A DNA stretch of 64,000 nt from Streptomyces luteogriseus (GCF_014205055.1 NZ_JACHMS010000001.1:1798001-1862000), one strand, 5' to 3'. Shown: positions 17,232-26,151, counted from the first letter of the stretch. Notes: generated from the sequence alone by a model not told the origin. Program-made: numbers and translations.

Positions 17232-17660
17232 ATGTTCCGAGGTACGACGGCACGGACCGTGGTTGCGGTCCTCGCCGCCGCTCTGCTCGCGCTCCAGCTC
17301 TTCGCACCGACCGCGTCCTTCGCAACCGCGCATACGCACAGCCAAGCCGAGGCCAAAGCTCAGCCCGTAACAAAGCCCTCGGGCACGTCCTCACGCCCCG
17401 GACACAAGTCCTCCGGGAAGGCTCTGCGCGACGAGACGGCCACCTGTCGCGCCGGACAGCACGGGGACCCGACCGGTCCCCTGCGGACCCGTGACCGGTC
17501 GCACACCACCGACTCCGCGCCCTCGGCGCCGGAGCGGCCCCTGCGCAAGGACATCCGGCCGACGGTGCCCGAACCGGTCAGACCCGGCGCCGGGTACCAC
17601 CGCGCGTCGAGATCGTCGACGTCGCACACCCCGGCAGCCCTGCAAGTCTTCCGCTGCTGA
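17232..17660 (+). CDS. Small secreted protein upstream of carbonic anhydrase
   Basis: A 142-residue protein with a Sec signal peptide (residues 8-31, VVAVLAAALLALQLFAPTAS, cleavage probably after SFATA). The mature part is polar, rich in Ser, Thr, Pro, Arg and Lys, low-complexity, and holds two Cys (CRAG and the C-terminal RC). No domain recognised. The ATG is preceded by GGGAGGGGG at 17220-17228. It lies 79 bases upstream of carbonic anhydrase on the same strand and may belong to the same transcription unit. Function unknown. Confidence 0.7.
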   Translation: MFRGTTARTVVAVLAAALLALQLFAPTASFATAHTHSQAEAKAQPVTKPSGTSSRPGHKSSGKALRDETATCRAGQHGDPTGPLRTRDRSHTTDSAPSAPERPLRKDIRPTVPEPVRPGAGYHRASRSSTSHTPAALQVFRC

Positions 17661-17739
17661 GCGGCCGAGCAGCTCCCCCCACCCCTGTCATGCCCGTCCG
17701 ACGCGCCCCCACTGCGCGCCAGGAGGAGTCACCACACTC

Positions 17740-18321
17740 ATGCAACCCCTCATCGACAACGCCCGCACCTTCGGACAGCGCCCTGAGGAGTTCGCCCACC
17801 TCGCCGAGGGCCAGTCCCCCGACGTCCTGTTCATCACCTGCTCCGACTCCAGGGTCGTCCCGGCCCTGATCACGGGCGCCCGTCCCGGCGAGCTCTTCGA
17901 GCTGCGCACCGCGGGCAACGTCGTCCCCCCGCACTCCTTCGAGCACCCCACGTCGGAGGCGGCCACGATCGAGTACGCCGTGGAGGTCCTCGGCGTCAAG
18001 GAGATCGTGGTCTGCGGCCACTCGCACTGCGGCGCCGTGGGCGCGGTGGTACGCGGTGACGACCTCGCCGCCGTACCGGCGGTGCGCGACTGGCTCGCAC
18101 GCGCCGCCGACGAGCCCGACTGCTCGGACCCCGCCGACCCGACGGTCGCCGAGGCCGTGCAGAACCACGCCCTCGCCCAGGTCCTGCGCCTGCGGTCGTA
18201 CCCCTGCATCGAGCGCCGGCTGGCGGAAGGACGGCTCGGCCTGCACGCCTGGTTCTACGAAGTGCACACCGGCATCGTGCGCGAACACCGCGGGGACACC
18301 GACTCCTTCGAGAAGCTGTGA
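17740..18321 (+). CDS. Beta-carbonic anhydrase
   Basis: A 193-residue beta-class carbonic anhydrase that interconverts CO2 and bicarbonate. Zinc ligands are Cys34 (in CSDSRVV, with Asp36 and Arg38 forming the catalytic dyad), His94 and Cys97 (in CGHSHCGAVGA). The ATG at 17740 follows AGGAGGAG at 17721-17728. Its stop is 8 bases before the SulP transporter ATG, and this pairing is a known bicarbonate uptake arrangement. A cytoplasmic enzyme is expected, since no signal peptide is present. Confidence 0.93.
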   Translation: MQPLIDNARTFGQRPEEFAHLAEGQSPDVLFITCSDSRVVPALITGARPGELFELRTAGNVVPPHSFEHPTSEAATIEYAVEVLGVKEIVVCGHSHCGAVGAVVRGDDLAAVPAVRDWLARAADEPDCSDPADPTVAEAVQNHALAQVLRLRSYPCIERRLAEGRLGLHAWFYEVHTGIVREHRGDTDSFEKL

Positions 18322-18329
18322 GGGGCACC

Positions 18330-19814
18330 ATGACCAAGTTCCCTTACCTCAGGCAGGACTTCACCGCCTCGCTCGTCGTCTTCCTGGTCGCGCTCCCGCT
18401 GTGCGTGGGCGTGGCCGTCGCCTCCGGTGTCCCGGCCGAACTCGGCCTGATCACCGGCATCGTGGGCGGACTCGTCACCGGATTCCTGCCGGGCAGCAGC
18501 CTTCAGGTGTCCGGGCCGGCCGCCGGTCTGACCGTGCTCGTCTTCGAAGCGGTCGACACCTACGGGCTGCCCGCGCTCGGCATCATCGTGCTGGCCGCCG
18601 GTCTGCTCCAGCTCGTCATGGGCGCGCTGAAGCTCGGCCGCTGGTTCCGTGCGATATCCGTCTCGGTCGTCGAGGGCATGCTGGCCGGAATCGGTCTGGT
18701 GCTCATAGCCGGCCAGCTGTATGCGACGGCCGGACTGAAGGCACCCGCCTCCGGCATCGACAAGATCCTGGGCCTGCCCGGTGCGGCCGTCGACGCGGCC
18801 GGTAGCACGGCGGCGCTCACCTCCCTCGCGCTCGGAGCGGCCACCATCACGGTGATGGTGCTGTGGAAGAAGCTGCCGAAGAAGGCCCAGGCCGTGCCCG
18901 GCGCGCTCGCCGCGGTGATCCTGGCGATCGCGGCCAACGCCGTCTTCGACCTGCCGGTCGCCACGGTCGAGGTGAAGGGCCTGCTGGAATCCATCCAGCC
19001 GCCCGGCCTGGACGCCTTCGGCAGTGTGGGCATCGGCATCATCGGCACGATCGTCGCCTTCACCCTGATCGCCTCCGCCGAGAGCCTCTTCAGCGCCGCC
19101 GCCGTGGACCGGCTGCACGACGGCCCGCGCACCCAGTACGACAAGGAGCTCATGGCGCAGGGCGCGGGCAACACCGTCTGCGGTGTGCTCGGCGCGCTGC
19201 CGATGACCGCGGTCATCGTCCGCAGCTCCGCCAACGTCAGCGCGGGCGCCAGGACCAAGGCGTCCCGGGTGATGCACGGCGTGTGGCTGCTGCTGTTCGC
19301 CGCGCTGCTGCCGAGCACGCTGGCCCTGATCCCGCTGCCCGCCCTCGCCGGCATCCTGGTCCACGCGGGCTGGAAGCTGATCCCGTTCGCCAAGATCGTG
19401 CCGCTGTGGCGGGAGCACCGGGGCGAGGCACTCATCCTCGTCGTCACCGCGGTGTCGATCGTCGCGGTGAACATGTTCGAGGGCGTGCTCATCGGTCTGG
19501 CCCTGTCGGTCGTCAAGACCGCCTGGGAGGCCTCGCACATCAAGCTCGAGATCATCGACAAGGGCGCGGGCCCGATCCAGGCCTACCTGTCCGGCAACGC
19601 GACCTTCCTGCGGCTGCCGAAGATCCTCGACAGCCTGGAGAGCCTGCCCCAGGACCGTCCGGTCGAGCTGGATCTCACGGGTCTGCACCACCTCGACCAC
19701 GCCTGCCGCACGGCCCTGGAGAGCTGGGCCGCACGCCACAGCGCGACGGGCACGGAGCCGGTGAAGGTCACGGAGCCCGAGGTGACCCCGGCGGAGAAGG
19801 TCACCGCCGTCTAG
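18330..19814 (+). CDS. SulP-family anion (probably bicarbonate) transporter
   Basis: A 494-residue inner-membrane transporter with many hydrophobic helices from residue 10 (FTASLVVFLVALPLCVGVAV) to about 400, and a short C-terminal STAS-like segment (VELDLTGLHHLDHACRTAL). The SulP signature is seen as GLITGIVGGLVTGFLPGSS. Other members carry sulfate; the adjacent carbonic anhydrase argues for bicarbonate here. ATG 18330 is preferred over GTG 18318 because GAGGGG lies just ahead of it. A 12-bp hairpin follows the gene. Confidence 0.92.
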   Translation: MTKFPYLRQDFTASLVVFLVALPLCVGVAVASGVPAELGLITGIVGGLVTGFLPGSSLQVSGPAAGLTVLVFEAVDTYGLPALGIIVLAAGLLQLVMGALKLGRWFRAISVSVVEGMLAGIGLVLIAGQLYATAGLKAPASGIDKILGLPGAAVDAAGSTAALTSLALGAATITVMVLWKKLPKKAQAVPGALAAVILAIAANAVFDLPVATVEVKGLLESIQPPGLDAFGSVGIGIIGTIVAFTLIASAESLFSAAAVDRLHDGPRTQYDKELMAQGAGNTVCGVLGALPMTAVIVRSSANVSAGARTKASRVMHGVWLLLFAALLPSTLALIPLPALAGILVHAGWKLIPFAKIVPLWREHRGEALILVVTAVSIVAVNMFEGVLIGLALSVVKTAWEASHIKLEIIDKGAGPIQAYLSGNATFLRLPKILDSLESLPQDRPVELDLTGLHHLDHACRTALESWAARHSATGTEPVKVTEPEVTPAEKVTAV

Positions 19815-19842
19815 CCACCCGAGCGGATCACCCGTGCACGGG

Positions 19843-19871
19843 TCCGGGGCGCGCAGCCGGCGCGCCCCGGA
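19843..19871 (+). terminator. Hairpin after SulP gene
   Basis: Arms 19843-19854 and 19860-19871 pair over 12 bp with a 5-base loop, 28 bases after the SulP stop. It is GC-rich with no T-run, the common Streptomyces form. Confidence 0.7.
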
Positions 19872-19985
19872 TCACGTGTGTCCGCCCCCGTTCCGGCCCC
19901 GGTACCGGGGCATGGCCCCACGCCCCGGTTCAGGCATATCGTTACAGAAGTAGACGAATTCGGACCTCTGAACGGGGAGGTCGGC

Positions 19986-20978
19986 ATGGTCGAAGAGGTG
20001 GTCGGCGTGGTGGCCGCGGTCGGGGCCGGTGCGCTGGTGTATCTGGCCGCCGCGGCGCGGGTCGTCAAGCAGTACGAGCGCGGGCTCGTCTTCCGGCTCG
20101 GACGCCTGCACGGGGACGTGCGGCTGCCCGGCTTCAACCTGATCGTTCCGGGGGTGGAGCGGCTCCGCAAGGTCAACATGCAGATCGTGACCATGCCCGT
20201 GCCCGCCCAGGAGGGCATCAGCCGCGACAACGTGACCGTGCGGGTCGACGCGGTGGTGTACTTCAAGGTCGTGGATCCGTCGGCCGCGATCGTCAACGTC
20301 GAGGACTACCGCTTCGCCGTCTCGCAGATGGCCCAGACGTCGCTGCGCTCGATCATCGGCAAGAGCGAGCTGGACGACCTGCTGTCCAACCGCGAGAAGC
20401 TCAACCAGGGCCTGGAGCTGATGATCGACAGTCCCGCCGTGGAGTGGGGCGTCACCATCGACCGCGTGGAGATCAAGGACGTCTCCCTGCCGGACACCAT
20501 GAAGCGCTCCATGGCCCGCCAGGCCGAGGCCGACCGGGAGCGGCGGGCCCGGCTGATCAATGCCGACGCCGAGTACCAGGCCTCCAAGAAGCTGGCCCAG
20601 GCCGCCCGTCAGATGGCCGACACGCCCTCGGCGCTCCAGCTCCGGCTGCTGCAGACCGTCATGGCGGTGGCGGCGGAGAAGAACTCCACGCTCGTGCTGC
20701 CCATTCCGGTGGAACTCCTGCGCTTCCTGGAGCGGGGCGCACAGCCACCCGCGGAGCGCTCCGGGCTCGCGGAGAGTCCGGGGCCCGCGGCGAGTCCGGG
20801 GCCCGCGGCGAGTCCGGGGCCCGCGGCGAGTTCAGGACAAGCGGAGAGTCCGGGACACGCGGAGAGTCCGGGACACGCGGGGGCCGCGGAGCGCGCGGAG
20901 ATCACGGAGCGGGCCGTCGACCTGACCGACCAGGCCGGAGAGGCCATGGAGAAGCTGCGGCGCGCCGTCGAGCAGTGA
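19986..20978 (+). CDS. Slipin/stomatin (SPFH, band 7) family protein
   Basis: A 330-residue SPFH protein. A single N-terminal membrane segment (residues 3-22, EEVVGVVAAVGAGALVYLAA) is followed by the band-7 domain: VKQYERGLVFRLGRL, NVTVRVDAVVYFKVVDPSAA, and the helical MARQAEADRERRARLINADA. Such proteins form membrane microdomain scaffolds and regulate proteases or channels. No NfeD partner gene is next to it. Start ATG 19986 was chosen for its GGGGAGG at 19974-19980; an in-frame upstream start would add a non-conserved tail. The C-terminus has a tandem SPGPAA repeat. Confidence 0.92.
   Translation: MVEEVVGVVAAVGAGALVYLAAAARVVKQYERGLVFRLGRLHGDVRLPGFNLIVPGVERLRKVNMQIVTMPVPAQEGISRDNVTVRVDAVVYFKVVDPSAAIVNVEDYRFAVSQMAQTSLRSIIGKSELDDLLSNREKLNQGLELMIDSPAVEWGVTIDRVEIKDVSLPDTMKRSMARQAEADRERRARLINADAEYQASKKLAQAARQMADTPSALQLRLLQTVMAVAAEKNSTLVLPIPVELLRFLERGAQPPAERSGLAESPGPAASPGPAASPGPAASSGQAESPGHAESPGHAGAAERAEITERAVDLTDQAGEAMEKLRRAVEQ
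20764..20880 (+). repeat. Tandem 18-bp repeats in the slipin C-terminus
   Basis: Several imperfect 18-bp units (unit GAGTCCGGGGCCCGCGGC) encode SPGPAA/SPGHAE hexapeptides at about residues 260-298. Adjacent units are nearly identical at DNA level, so copy number may vary between strains. Confidence 0.8.
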
Positions 20979-21068
20979 CCCGCGCTACGCGCGTGGTTCC
21001 CGCTGCCCGCACCAGGTGATAGACACAACGGGATCACAGTTCCTGTCCGCCAGCAGGAAGGTTTCCCC

Positions 21069-22451
21069 ATGACCGAAACCGGTCGCTTCGCGTCACGACG
21101 TCAGATGCTCGCGGGAACGGGCGCCGTGGGCGTCGGGATCGCGTTCTCCGGCGCGCTCTCCGAACTCTTCGCCGGTACCGCCGCCGCACAGGGCATGGGC
21201 CGCACCGGCTACGGCCCGCTCGTCCCCGACCCGAAGGGCGTCCTCGACCTGCCGGAGGGGTTCGCCTACCGGATCCTCTCCCGCGAGGGGGACGAACTCC
21301 GTTCCGGTGAGGGCAAGGTGCCCTCCAACCATGACGGCATGTCGGCCTTCCCGGGCAGAGGCGGCCGGGTCCATCTGGTCCGCAACCACGAGAACCGCGC
21401 CAACGGCAGGGTCCCGGTCCCCACCGTCGAGGGCCTCACCTACGACCCGGCCGCCAAGGGCGGCTGTACGGCGCTGACGCTCGACTCCCGCAACCGGGTG
21501 CAGTCGGAACGCGTCGCGATCGCCGGCACGGCCGTGAACTGCGCGGGCGGGCCCACCCCTTGGCACACCTGGCTGACCTGCGAGGAGACCGAGGACAGGG
21601 CCGGTACCAACGGCTACACCAAGGACCACGGCTTCATCTTCGAGGTCGACCCGGCCGACCCGCACCGCAGCGGGGCCGTGCCGCTGACCGCGATGGGCCG
21701 CTTCGCGCACGAGGCGATCGCCGTCGATCCCCGGCGGGGCGTGGTCTACGAGACCGAGGACGCCTTCGAGAAGCCCTTCGGCCTCTTCTACCGCTTCCTG
21801 CCGGACCGGCCGCTGGGCGGCCGGGGTTCGCTGCGGGCGGGTGGTCGGCTCCAGGCGATGCGCGTGCCCGGGGTGCCGGACCTGTCGTCCATCCAGGACG
21901 TCGGCGCCGAGTTCGACCACATCGAGTGGGTCGACGTCCCGGATCCGCAGGCCGCGCAGACGCCGATCCGTTTCCAGGACTTCGGCCGCAAGGGCATCAC
22001 CCACGCGCAGAAGCTGGAGGGCTGCTACTGGGGCGGCCGTTCGGTGTACTTCGTGTCGTCCTTCGCGCGCCGGTCTGACGGTTCGGCCGCCGACCACTAC
22101 GGGCAGGTCTGGCGCTACGACCCGGAGCGCCGCCGGCTCACCCTGGTGATCGTCTTCGGCCCGGACACCGATGTGCAGCTGCCGGGCGAGTCGCCGGACA
22201 ACATCTGCCTGGCGCCCAGCGGCGGCCTGATGGTCTGCGAGGACGGCAACGGCGCCCAGCACGTCTTCGGTGTCACCAGGCGCGGCCAGGTCTACGCGAT
22301 GGCCCGCAACCGGCAGAACATCGGCACCGCGGAGGAGCCGGAGTGGGGTGAGTTCGCCGGGGTGGCCTTCTCCCCGGACGGCGACACGATGTACGTCAAC
22401 TGCTACGCGCCCGGCACCACCTTCGCGGTGACGGGCCCCTGGCGCCGGTAG
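21069..22451 (+). CDS. PhoX-like (DUF839) exported protein
   Basis: A 460-residue protein with a twin-arginine signal (FASRRQMLAGTGAVGVGIAF) ending near AAAQG, so it is exported folded. The mature part matches the PhoX/DUF839 beta-propeller family: NHDGMSAFP, LVRNHENRAN, PWHTWLTCEETE and RFAHEAIAVDPRRGVVYETE are the usual Ca/Fe-site blocks. PhoX enzymes are Tat-exported alkaline phosphatases. The assignment as phosphatase is by family; activity is inferred. ATG 21069 follows CAGGAAGG. It is followed by a hairpin and the convergent SRPBCC gene. Confidence 0.88.
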   Translation: MTETGRFASRRQMLAGTGAVGVGIAFSGALSELFAGTAAAQGMGRTGYGPLVPDPKGVLDLPEGFAYRILSREGDELRSGEGKVPSNHDGMSAFPGRGGRVHLVRNHENRANGRVPVPTVEGLTYDPAAKGGCTALTLDSRNRVQSERVAIAGTAVNCAGGPTPWHTWLTCEETEDRAGTNGYTKDHGFIFEVDPADPHRSGAVPLTAMGRFAHEAIAVDPRRGVVYETEDAFEKPFGLFYRFLPDRPLGGRGSLRAGGRLQAMRVPGVPDLSSIQDVGAEFDHIEWVDVPDPQAAQTPIRFQDFGRKGITHAQKLEGCYWGGRSVYFVSSFARRSDGSAADHYGQVWRYDPERRRLTLVIVFGPDTDVQLPGESPDNICLAPSGGLMVCEDGNGAQHVFGVTRRGQVYAMARNRQNIGTAEEPEWGEFAGVAFSPDGDTMYVNCYAPGTTFAVTGPWRR

Positions 22452-22471
22452 CGGCGGCTGCGGACCGGGGG

Positions 22472-22490
22472 GCCGGGTGCGACACCCGGC
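22472..22490. terminator. Hairpin between convergent PhoX-like and SRPBCC genes
   Basis: Arms GCCGGGTG (22472-22479) and CACCCGGC (22483-22490) with a 3-base loop, flanked by G-rich and C-rich tracts that can lengthen the stem with a bulge. It could stop transcription from both sides. Confidence 0.6.
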
Positions 22491-22576
22491 GCCCCGCCAC
22501 GGCACCTCGCACGCCCCCGATCACCTGATCCCGGCAGTGCCGGGAACGGCTGCTGGGGCGGCCCTGGTCCCGCCGG

Positions 22577-23062
22577 TCAGGCGGCCAGCAGGGCGTCGAT
22601 CTGGCCGACGGCCTCCTTCAGGCCCTCCTCCATGCCCATGGAGACCATCTGCTCCATCTGCTCGCGGGAGTCGAACAGGGAGCGCATCTCCATGCGCGTG
22701 CCGCCGTCGCGCGCGGTGAGCCGCACCGTCACGGACATGGTCGGCATGTCGTCCTTGGGCTTGCCGTCGTCGTCGGCGAAGCCGTCGGTGAACTCCAGGG
22801 CCGTCGGCTCGCTGACCGAGGTGATCCGCCACCACCCGCGGTGCCGGTCGCCCTCCGGGCCGGTCATGAAGTAGGTGACCTCGCCGCCGGGGGTGAGGTC
22901 GTGCTCCTCCACGGTCGCCGGGTAGGTCGGCGGACCCCACCAGCGCTCCAGCTGCCGCGGGTCGGCCCACAGCCGCCACACCCGCTCGACCGGGGCGGCG
23001 AAGTCGGCGATCAGGGTGAGGGTGAGGGCGTCGAGGTCCTTGTCGACGCTGGTGACACTCAT
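22577..23062 (-). CDS. SRPBCC/AHSA1-domain protein
   Basis: A 161-residue protein of the START-like SRPBCC fold (activator-of-Hsp90 homologue type). The opening strand LTLIADFAAPVERVWRLWAD and the WWGPPTYPATVEEHDLTPGG loop are typical of AHSA1 members that accompany ArsR repressors. The role is ligand binding in a hydrophobic cavity; the ligand is unknown. The ATG at 23062 overlaps the ArsR gene stop by 4 bases, so the two are cotranslated and controlled by the palindrome upstream of ArsR. Confidence 0.92.
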   Translation of the reverse strand: MSVTSVDKDLDALTLTLIADFAAPVERVWRLWADPRQLERWWGPPTYPATVEEHDLTPGGEVTYFMTGPEGDRHRGWWRITSVSEPTALEFTDGFADDDGKPKDDMPTMSVTVRLTARDGGTRMEMRSLFDSREQMEQMVSMGMEEGLKEAVGQIDALLAA

Positions 23063-23433
23063 CGCTCGGGTCCTTCCGTCGTGTCGTTCTCTCCGGTTCC
23101 GGGGTCCTCGGCGAGGATCCGGGCCATCCGGTCCACCCGCCCGCGCCACGCCGACTCGAGTTCGTCCAGGGCCTGGCGTGCGCGGCCCAGCGCGTCGGGG
23201 TCGGTGCGCACGAGCTGCTCCCGTCCGCTGCGCTGCTTGACGACCAGCCCCGCCCGCTCCAGCACCGCGACGTGCTTCTGCACCGCGGCGAAGCTCATCG
23301 GATAGGCCTCGGCCAGCCGGGACACCGACAGCTCCCCGCGCACGCAGCGGCGCAGTATGTCCCGGCGCGTGGTGTCGGCCAAGGCGTGGAACAGCCGGTC
23401 CACCGTCTCGTCACCCAGCTCATCTACAACCAT
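23059..23433 (-). CDS. ArsR-family transcriptional repressor
   Basis: A 124-residue winged-helix protein. The helix-turn-helix is at about residues 27-62 (LSVSRLAEAYPMSFAAVQKH), with the core LADTTRRDILRRC. No metal-binding Cys pair (such as ELCVCDL) is visible, so it is probably not a metal sensor. ATG 23433 was chosen; it lies inside a palindrome, suggesting autoregulation and possibly a leaderless mRNA. Coupled (ATGA) to the SRPBCC gene and divergent from the FAD-Rieske gene. Confidence 0.92.
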   Translation of the reverse strand: MVVDELGDETVDRLFHALADTTRRDILRRCVRGELSVSRLAEAYPMSFAAVQKHVAVLERAGLVVKQRSGREQLVRTDPDALGRARQALDELESAWRGRVDRMARILAEDPGTGENDTTEGPER

Positions 23434-23442
23434 TTGGTTGTA
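23425..23442. promoter_or_regulatory. Palindromic ArsR operator over the start codon
   Basis: TACAACCA-TT-TGGTTGTA is a perfect 8+8 bp inverted repeat with a 2-base spacer. It spans the ArsR ATG (23431-23433) and is 78 bases from the divergent FAD-Rieske start. Size and symmetry fit a winged-helix dimer site. Confidence 0.75.
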
Positions 23443-23519
23443 CGTTAGTCCTGTCCGCCCCCGCTGTAAAGCGGCCCGCCCGGACACTGAAGAGGACGCA
23501 CCGGGGTACTCGTCGGGCC

Positions 23520-25037
23520 ATGGGCGAAAAACAGCAGGTCAGCAGCTCGTACTGGCTCGAGACCGCACCGGACGGTCACCACCCGGCGCTGGACGGGGAC
23601 CTGGACGTCGACGTGGCCGTGATCGGCGCCGGGATCGCCGGGCTGTGCACCGCGTGGGAACTGACGCGGGCCGGGCGGAGCGTGGCCGTGCTGGAAGCCG
23701 GGCGGGTCGCGGCCGGCGTCACCGGGCACACCACCGCCAAGATCACCGCCCTGCACACGCTCGTCTACGACAAGCTGCGGCGCACCCGCGGCCCCGAGGG
23801 CGCACGGCTGTACGCCCGTTCCCAGTCCGAGGCGATCGGGCACGCGGCCCGGATCGCGCAGGAACTGGGCGTCAACTGCGAGTGGGAGACGAGGAGCGCC
23901 TACACGTACGCGCGCGACCCGGGCCGGGTGGCGGAACTGCGCGCCGAGGCGGAGGCCGCGGCCGCGGCCGGGCTGCCCGCCTCGTTCGTCACCGAGACCG
24001 GGCTGCCCTTCCCGGTGGCGGGCGCGGTCCAGGTCACCGGACAGGCCCAGTTCCACCCGCGCAAGTACCTGCTGGCCCTCGCCGCCGACCTGGTCGAACA
24101 CGGCGGGCGGATCTTCGAGGACACCACCGTCCTCGGCCTGGACGAGGGTGAGCCGTGCAGGCTGTCGACCGCGACCGGGGCGACCGTCCGGGCCCGGGAC
24201 GTCGTCGTGGCGACGCACTACCCGATCTTCGACCGGGCGCTGCTGTTCGCCCGTCTTTCCACGCGCCGCGAACTGGTCGTCGCCGGGACGATCCCCGCCG
24301 GCCAGGACCCGGACGGCATGTTCATCACGCCCGACGAGGACACCCGCTCGGTGCGCACGGCGCCCCACGAGGGCGACCGGCGGCTGCTCATCGTCACCGG
24401 TGAGCACTTCACACCGGGCACCTCCGACCCGCGGGCCCGTCTGGAACGCCTCACCGCCTGGGCCACCGGCCACTTCCCGGACCTGGAGGTCACTCACCGA
24501 TGGGCCACCCAGGACACCGAGCCCACGGACACCGTGCCGATGGTCGGCCCGCTGCACCCCGGCGCCCGGCACACGTACGTGGCCACCGGCTTCGGCGGCT
24601 GGGGCATGACCGGCGGCATCATGGCCGGGCGGCTGCTGACCGCGCAGATCACGGGCGAGGAGTGCGAGTGGAGCGGGCTGTACGACCCGCGCCGGATCAA
24701 GCCCGCCCTGCGTGAGGCGCCGACGTTCCTCAAGACCCAGGCCAAGGTCGCCGGGCATTTCGTGGGCGACCGGCTGCGGCCCTCCCCGCCGGTGGAGTCC
24801 CTGCCGCCCGGCGAGGGCGCCGTGGTCCGTGCCGACGGCCACCGGGTCGCGGTGTACCGGGACGAGGACGGCGGGCTGCACGCCGTCTCCGCCCGCTGCA
24901 CCCACCTGGGCTGCCTGGTCGACTTCAACGCCGCCGAACGCGCCTGGGAATGCCCCTGCCACGGCTCCCGCTTCGACACCGACGGCAAGGTGATCCAGGG
25001 CCCGGCGACCAAACCGCTGGAGCAGCGGGACCTCTGA
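23520..25037 (+). CDS. FAD-dependent oxidoreductase with C-terminal Rieske domain
   Basis: A 505-residue two-domain protein. Residues about 30-400 are a DAO-type FAD oxidoreductase with [17 protein letters not shown] at the dinucleotide site and GFGGWGMTGGIMAG at the late FAD contact. Residues about 410-505 are a Rieske [2Fe-2S] domain with CTHLGC and CPCHGS binding the cluster. Substrate unknown; electrons could pass from the flavin to the cluster. ATG 23520 starts MGEKQQVSSSYW. Divergent from arsR and perhaps affected by the same operator. Confidence 0.9.
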   Translation: MGEKQQVSSSYWLETAPDGHHPALDGDLDVDVAVIGAGIAGLCTAWELTRAGRSVAVLEAGRVAAGVTGHTTAKITALHTLVYDKLRRTRGPEGARLYARSQSEAIGHAARIAQELGVNCEWETRSAYTYARDPGRVAELRAEAEAAAAAGLPASFVTETGLPFPVAGAVQVTGQAQFHPRKYLLALAADLVEHGGRIFEDTTVLGLDEGEPCRLSTATGATVRARDVVVATHYPIFDRALLFARLSTRRELVVAGTIPAGQDPDGMFITPDEDTRSVRTAPHEGDRRLLIVTGEHFTPGTSDPRARLERLTAWATGHFPDLEVTHRWATQDTEPTDTVPMVGPLHPGARHTYVATGFGGWGMTGGIMAGRLLTAQITGEECEWSGLYDPRRIKPALREAPTFLKTQAKVAGHFVGDRLRPSPPVESLPPGEGAVVRADGHRVAVYRDEDGGLHAVSARCTHLGCLVDFNAAERAWECPCHGSRFDTDGKVIQGPATKPLEQRDL

Positions 25038-25065
25038 CGGCCCGCCCCGGACCTACGCTGGACGT

Positions 25066-25245
25066 ATGAGCGACGACGACTACTGCCTGATCGACGCGAG
25101 CAGGCCGCCCGTTGCGGACGGGCCGCCGTACGCGGAGTGCGTGCTGTGCCGGGAGCCCACGGAGCACCCCGAGTCGTACAAGGGCATCACGCTCTGCCCC
25201 GTCTGCGAGTGGCAGGAGGCGCAGCGCACCGCCTGTTCAGGGTGA
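25066..25245 (+). CDS. Small CxxC zinc-ribbon-like protein
   Basis: A 59-residue protein. Cys pairs CVLC and CPVC, 17 residues apart, fit a small treble-clef or zinc ribbon. The start is MSDDDYCLIDASRPPV and the stop is at 25243-25245. It lies 28 bases after the FAD-Rieske gene and may be cotranscribed. Function unknown. The following 144 bases up to the Pth2-like gene show no recognised feature. Confidence 0.65.
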   Translation: MSDDDYCLIDASRPPVADGPPYAECVLCREPTEHPESYKGITLCPVCEWQEAQRTACSG

Positions 25246-25389
25246 TCCGCGGGAGGCCGGCGCACCACGACCGACACCGCGCGGCGCCGAGCGACCCCGC
25301 AGCCGTAGCGGCCGCCCGCGGTGCGCGGGCGCAGGCCGGGTCGCATGCGGCCGTCCTGCACGATCTCCCGGCTGGCACACTTGGGTTTC

Positions 25390-26151
25390 GTGAGTGAAGA
25401 CCCGACGCCCGTGAGCGACAGTCCCTTCCGGTCCGAGCCCTCGGCGCGCGACGAGGCACCGCAGTTCGTGCTGCCGCTGGTCGTGCGGATCGAGAAGGCG
25501 GAGCCGCCCGCGCGCACGGACGCGCTGGAGACGTCCGCGCGGGCCGTGCTGACGATCCTGGCCGACGACCGCTCGGCCGGCGAGGGCGAGTGGGCCGGGG
25601 CGATGCGGGACTGGCAGGACGCCAGGATCCGCAAGGTGGTGCGGCGGGCACGGGGCGCGGAGTGGCGGCGGGCCGAGGCGCTGCCCGGCATCTCCGTCAC
25701 CGGCAAGTCGGCCGAGGTGCGGGTCTTCCCGCCCGTCCCGTTGGACGGCTGGCCCAAGGACCTGGCCAGGCTCCAGGTGTCCGGCACCGACCTCGACGAC
25801 CCGGAACCGCCGGTGGACGCGGACCCGGCCGCCCCCGTGCTGTGGCTGAACCCCGACCTCGGCATGTCGGCCGGCAAGGCCATGGCCCAGGCCGGGCACG
25901 CCGCGCAACTGGCCTGGTGGGAGCTGTCCGACGAGGAGCGGGCCGCCTGGCGCGACGCGGGGTTCCCACTCGCCGTCCGGACGGCCGACCCGTCCCGCTG
26001 GTCCGAACTGACCGGCATCGGGCTTCCGTTGGTGCGCGACGCGGGGTTCACGGAGATCGCGCCCGGCTCGTGCACCGTCGTCGCCGACCACCCGGCGCTG
26101 CGCCGTGAGCCGCACGGGTCGGGCCGCGCGGCGTCCACCCGTCCGGAGTAG
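25390..26151 (+). CDS. Pth2-like peptidyl-tRNA hydrolase family protein
   Basis: A 253-residue protein. The C-terminal 110 residues match the Pth2 fold: LNPDLGMSAGKAMAQAGHAA is equivalent to the MS.GK..AQ..HA motif of archaeal/eukaryotic Pth2, and IAPGSCTVVADHP is the last strand. Pth2 cleaves peptidyl-tRNA; bacteria usually rely on Pth1, so this is accessory. The N-terminal 140 residues are actinobacterial-specific (AEVRVFPPVPLDGWPKDL). GTG 25390 was taken as start; GTG 25411 is possible. Confidence 0.8.
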   Translation: MSEDPTPVSDSPFRSEPSARDEAPQFVLPLVVRIEKAEPPARTDALETSARAVLTILADDRSAGEGEWAGAMRDWQDARIRKVVRRARGAEWRRAEALPGISVTGKSAEVRVFPPVPLDGWPKDLARLQVSGTDLDDPEPPVDADPAAPVLWLNPDLGMSAGKAMAQAGHAAQLAWWELSDEERAAWRDAGFPLAVRTADPSRWSELTGIGLPLVRDAGFTEIAPGSCTVVADHPALRREPHGSGRAASTRPE

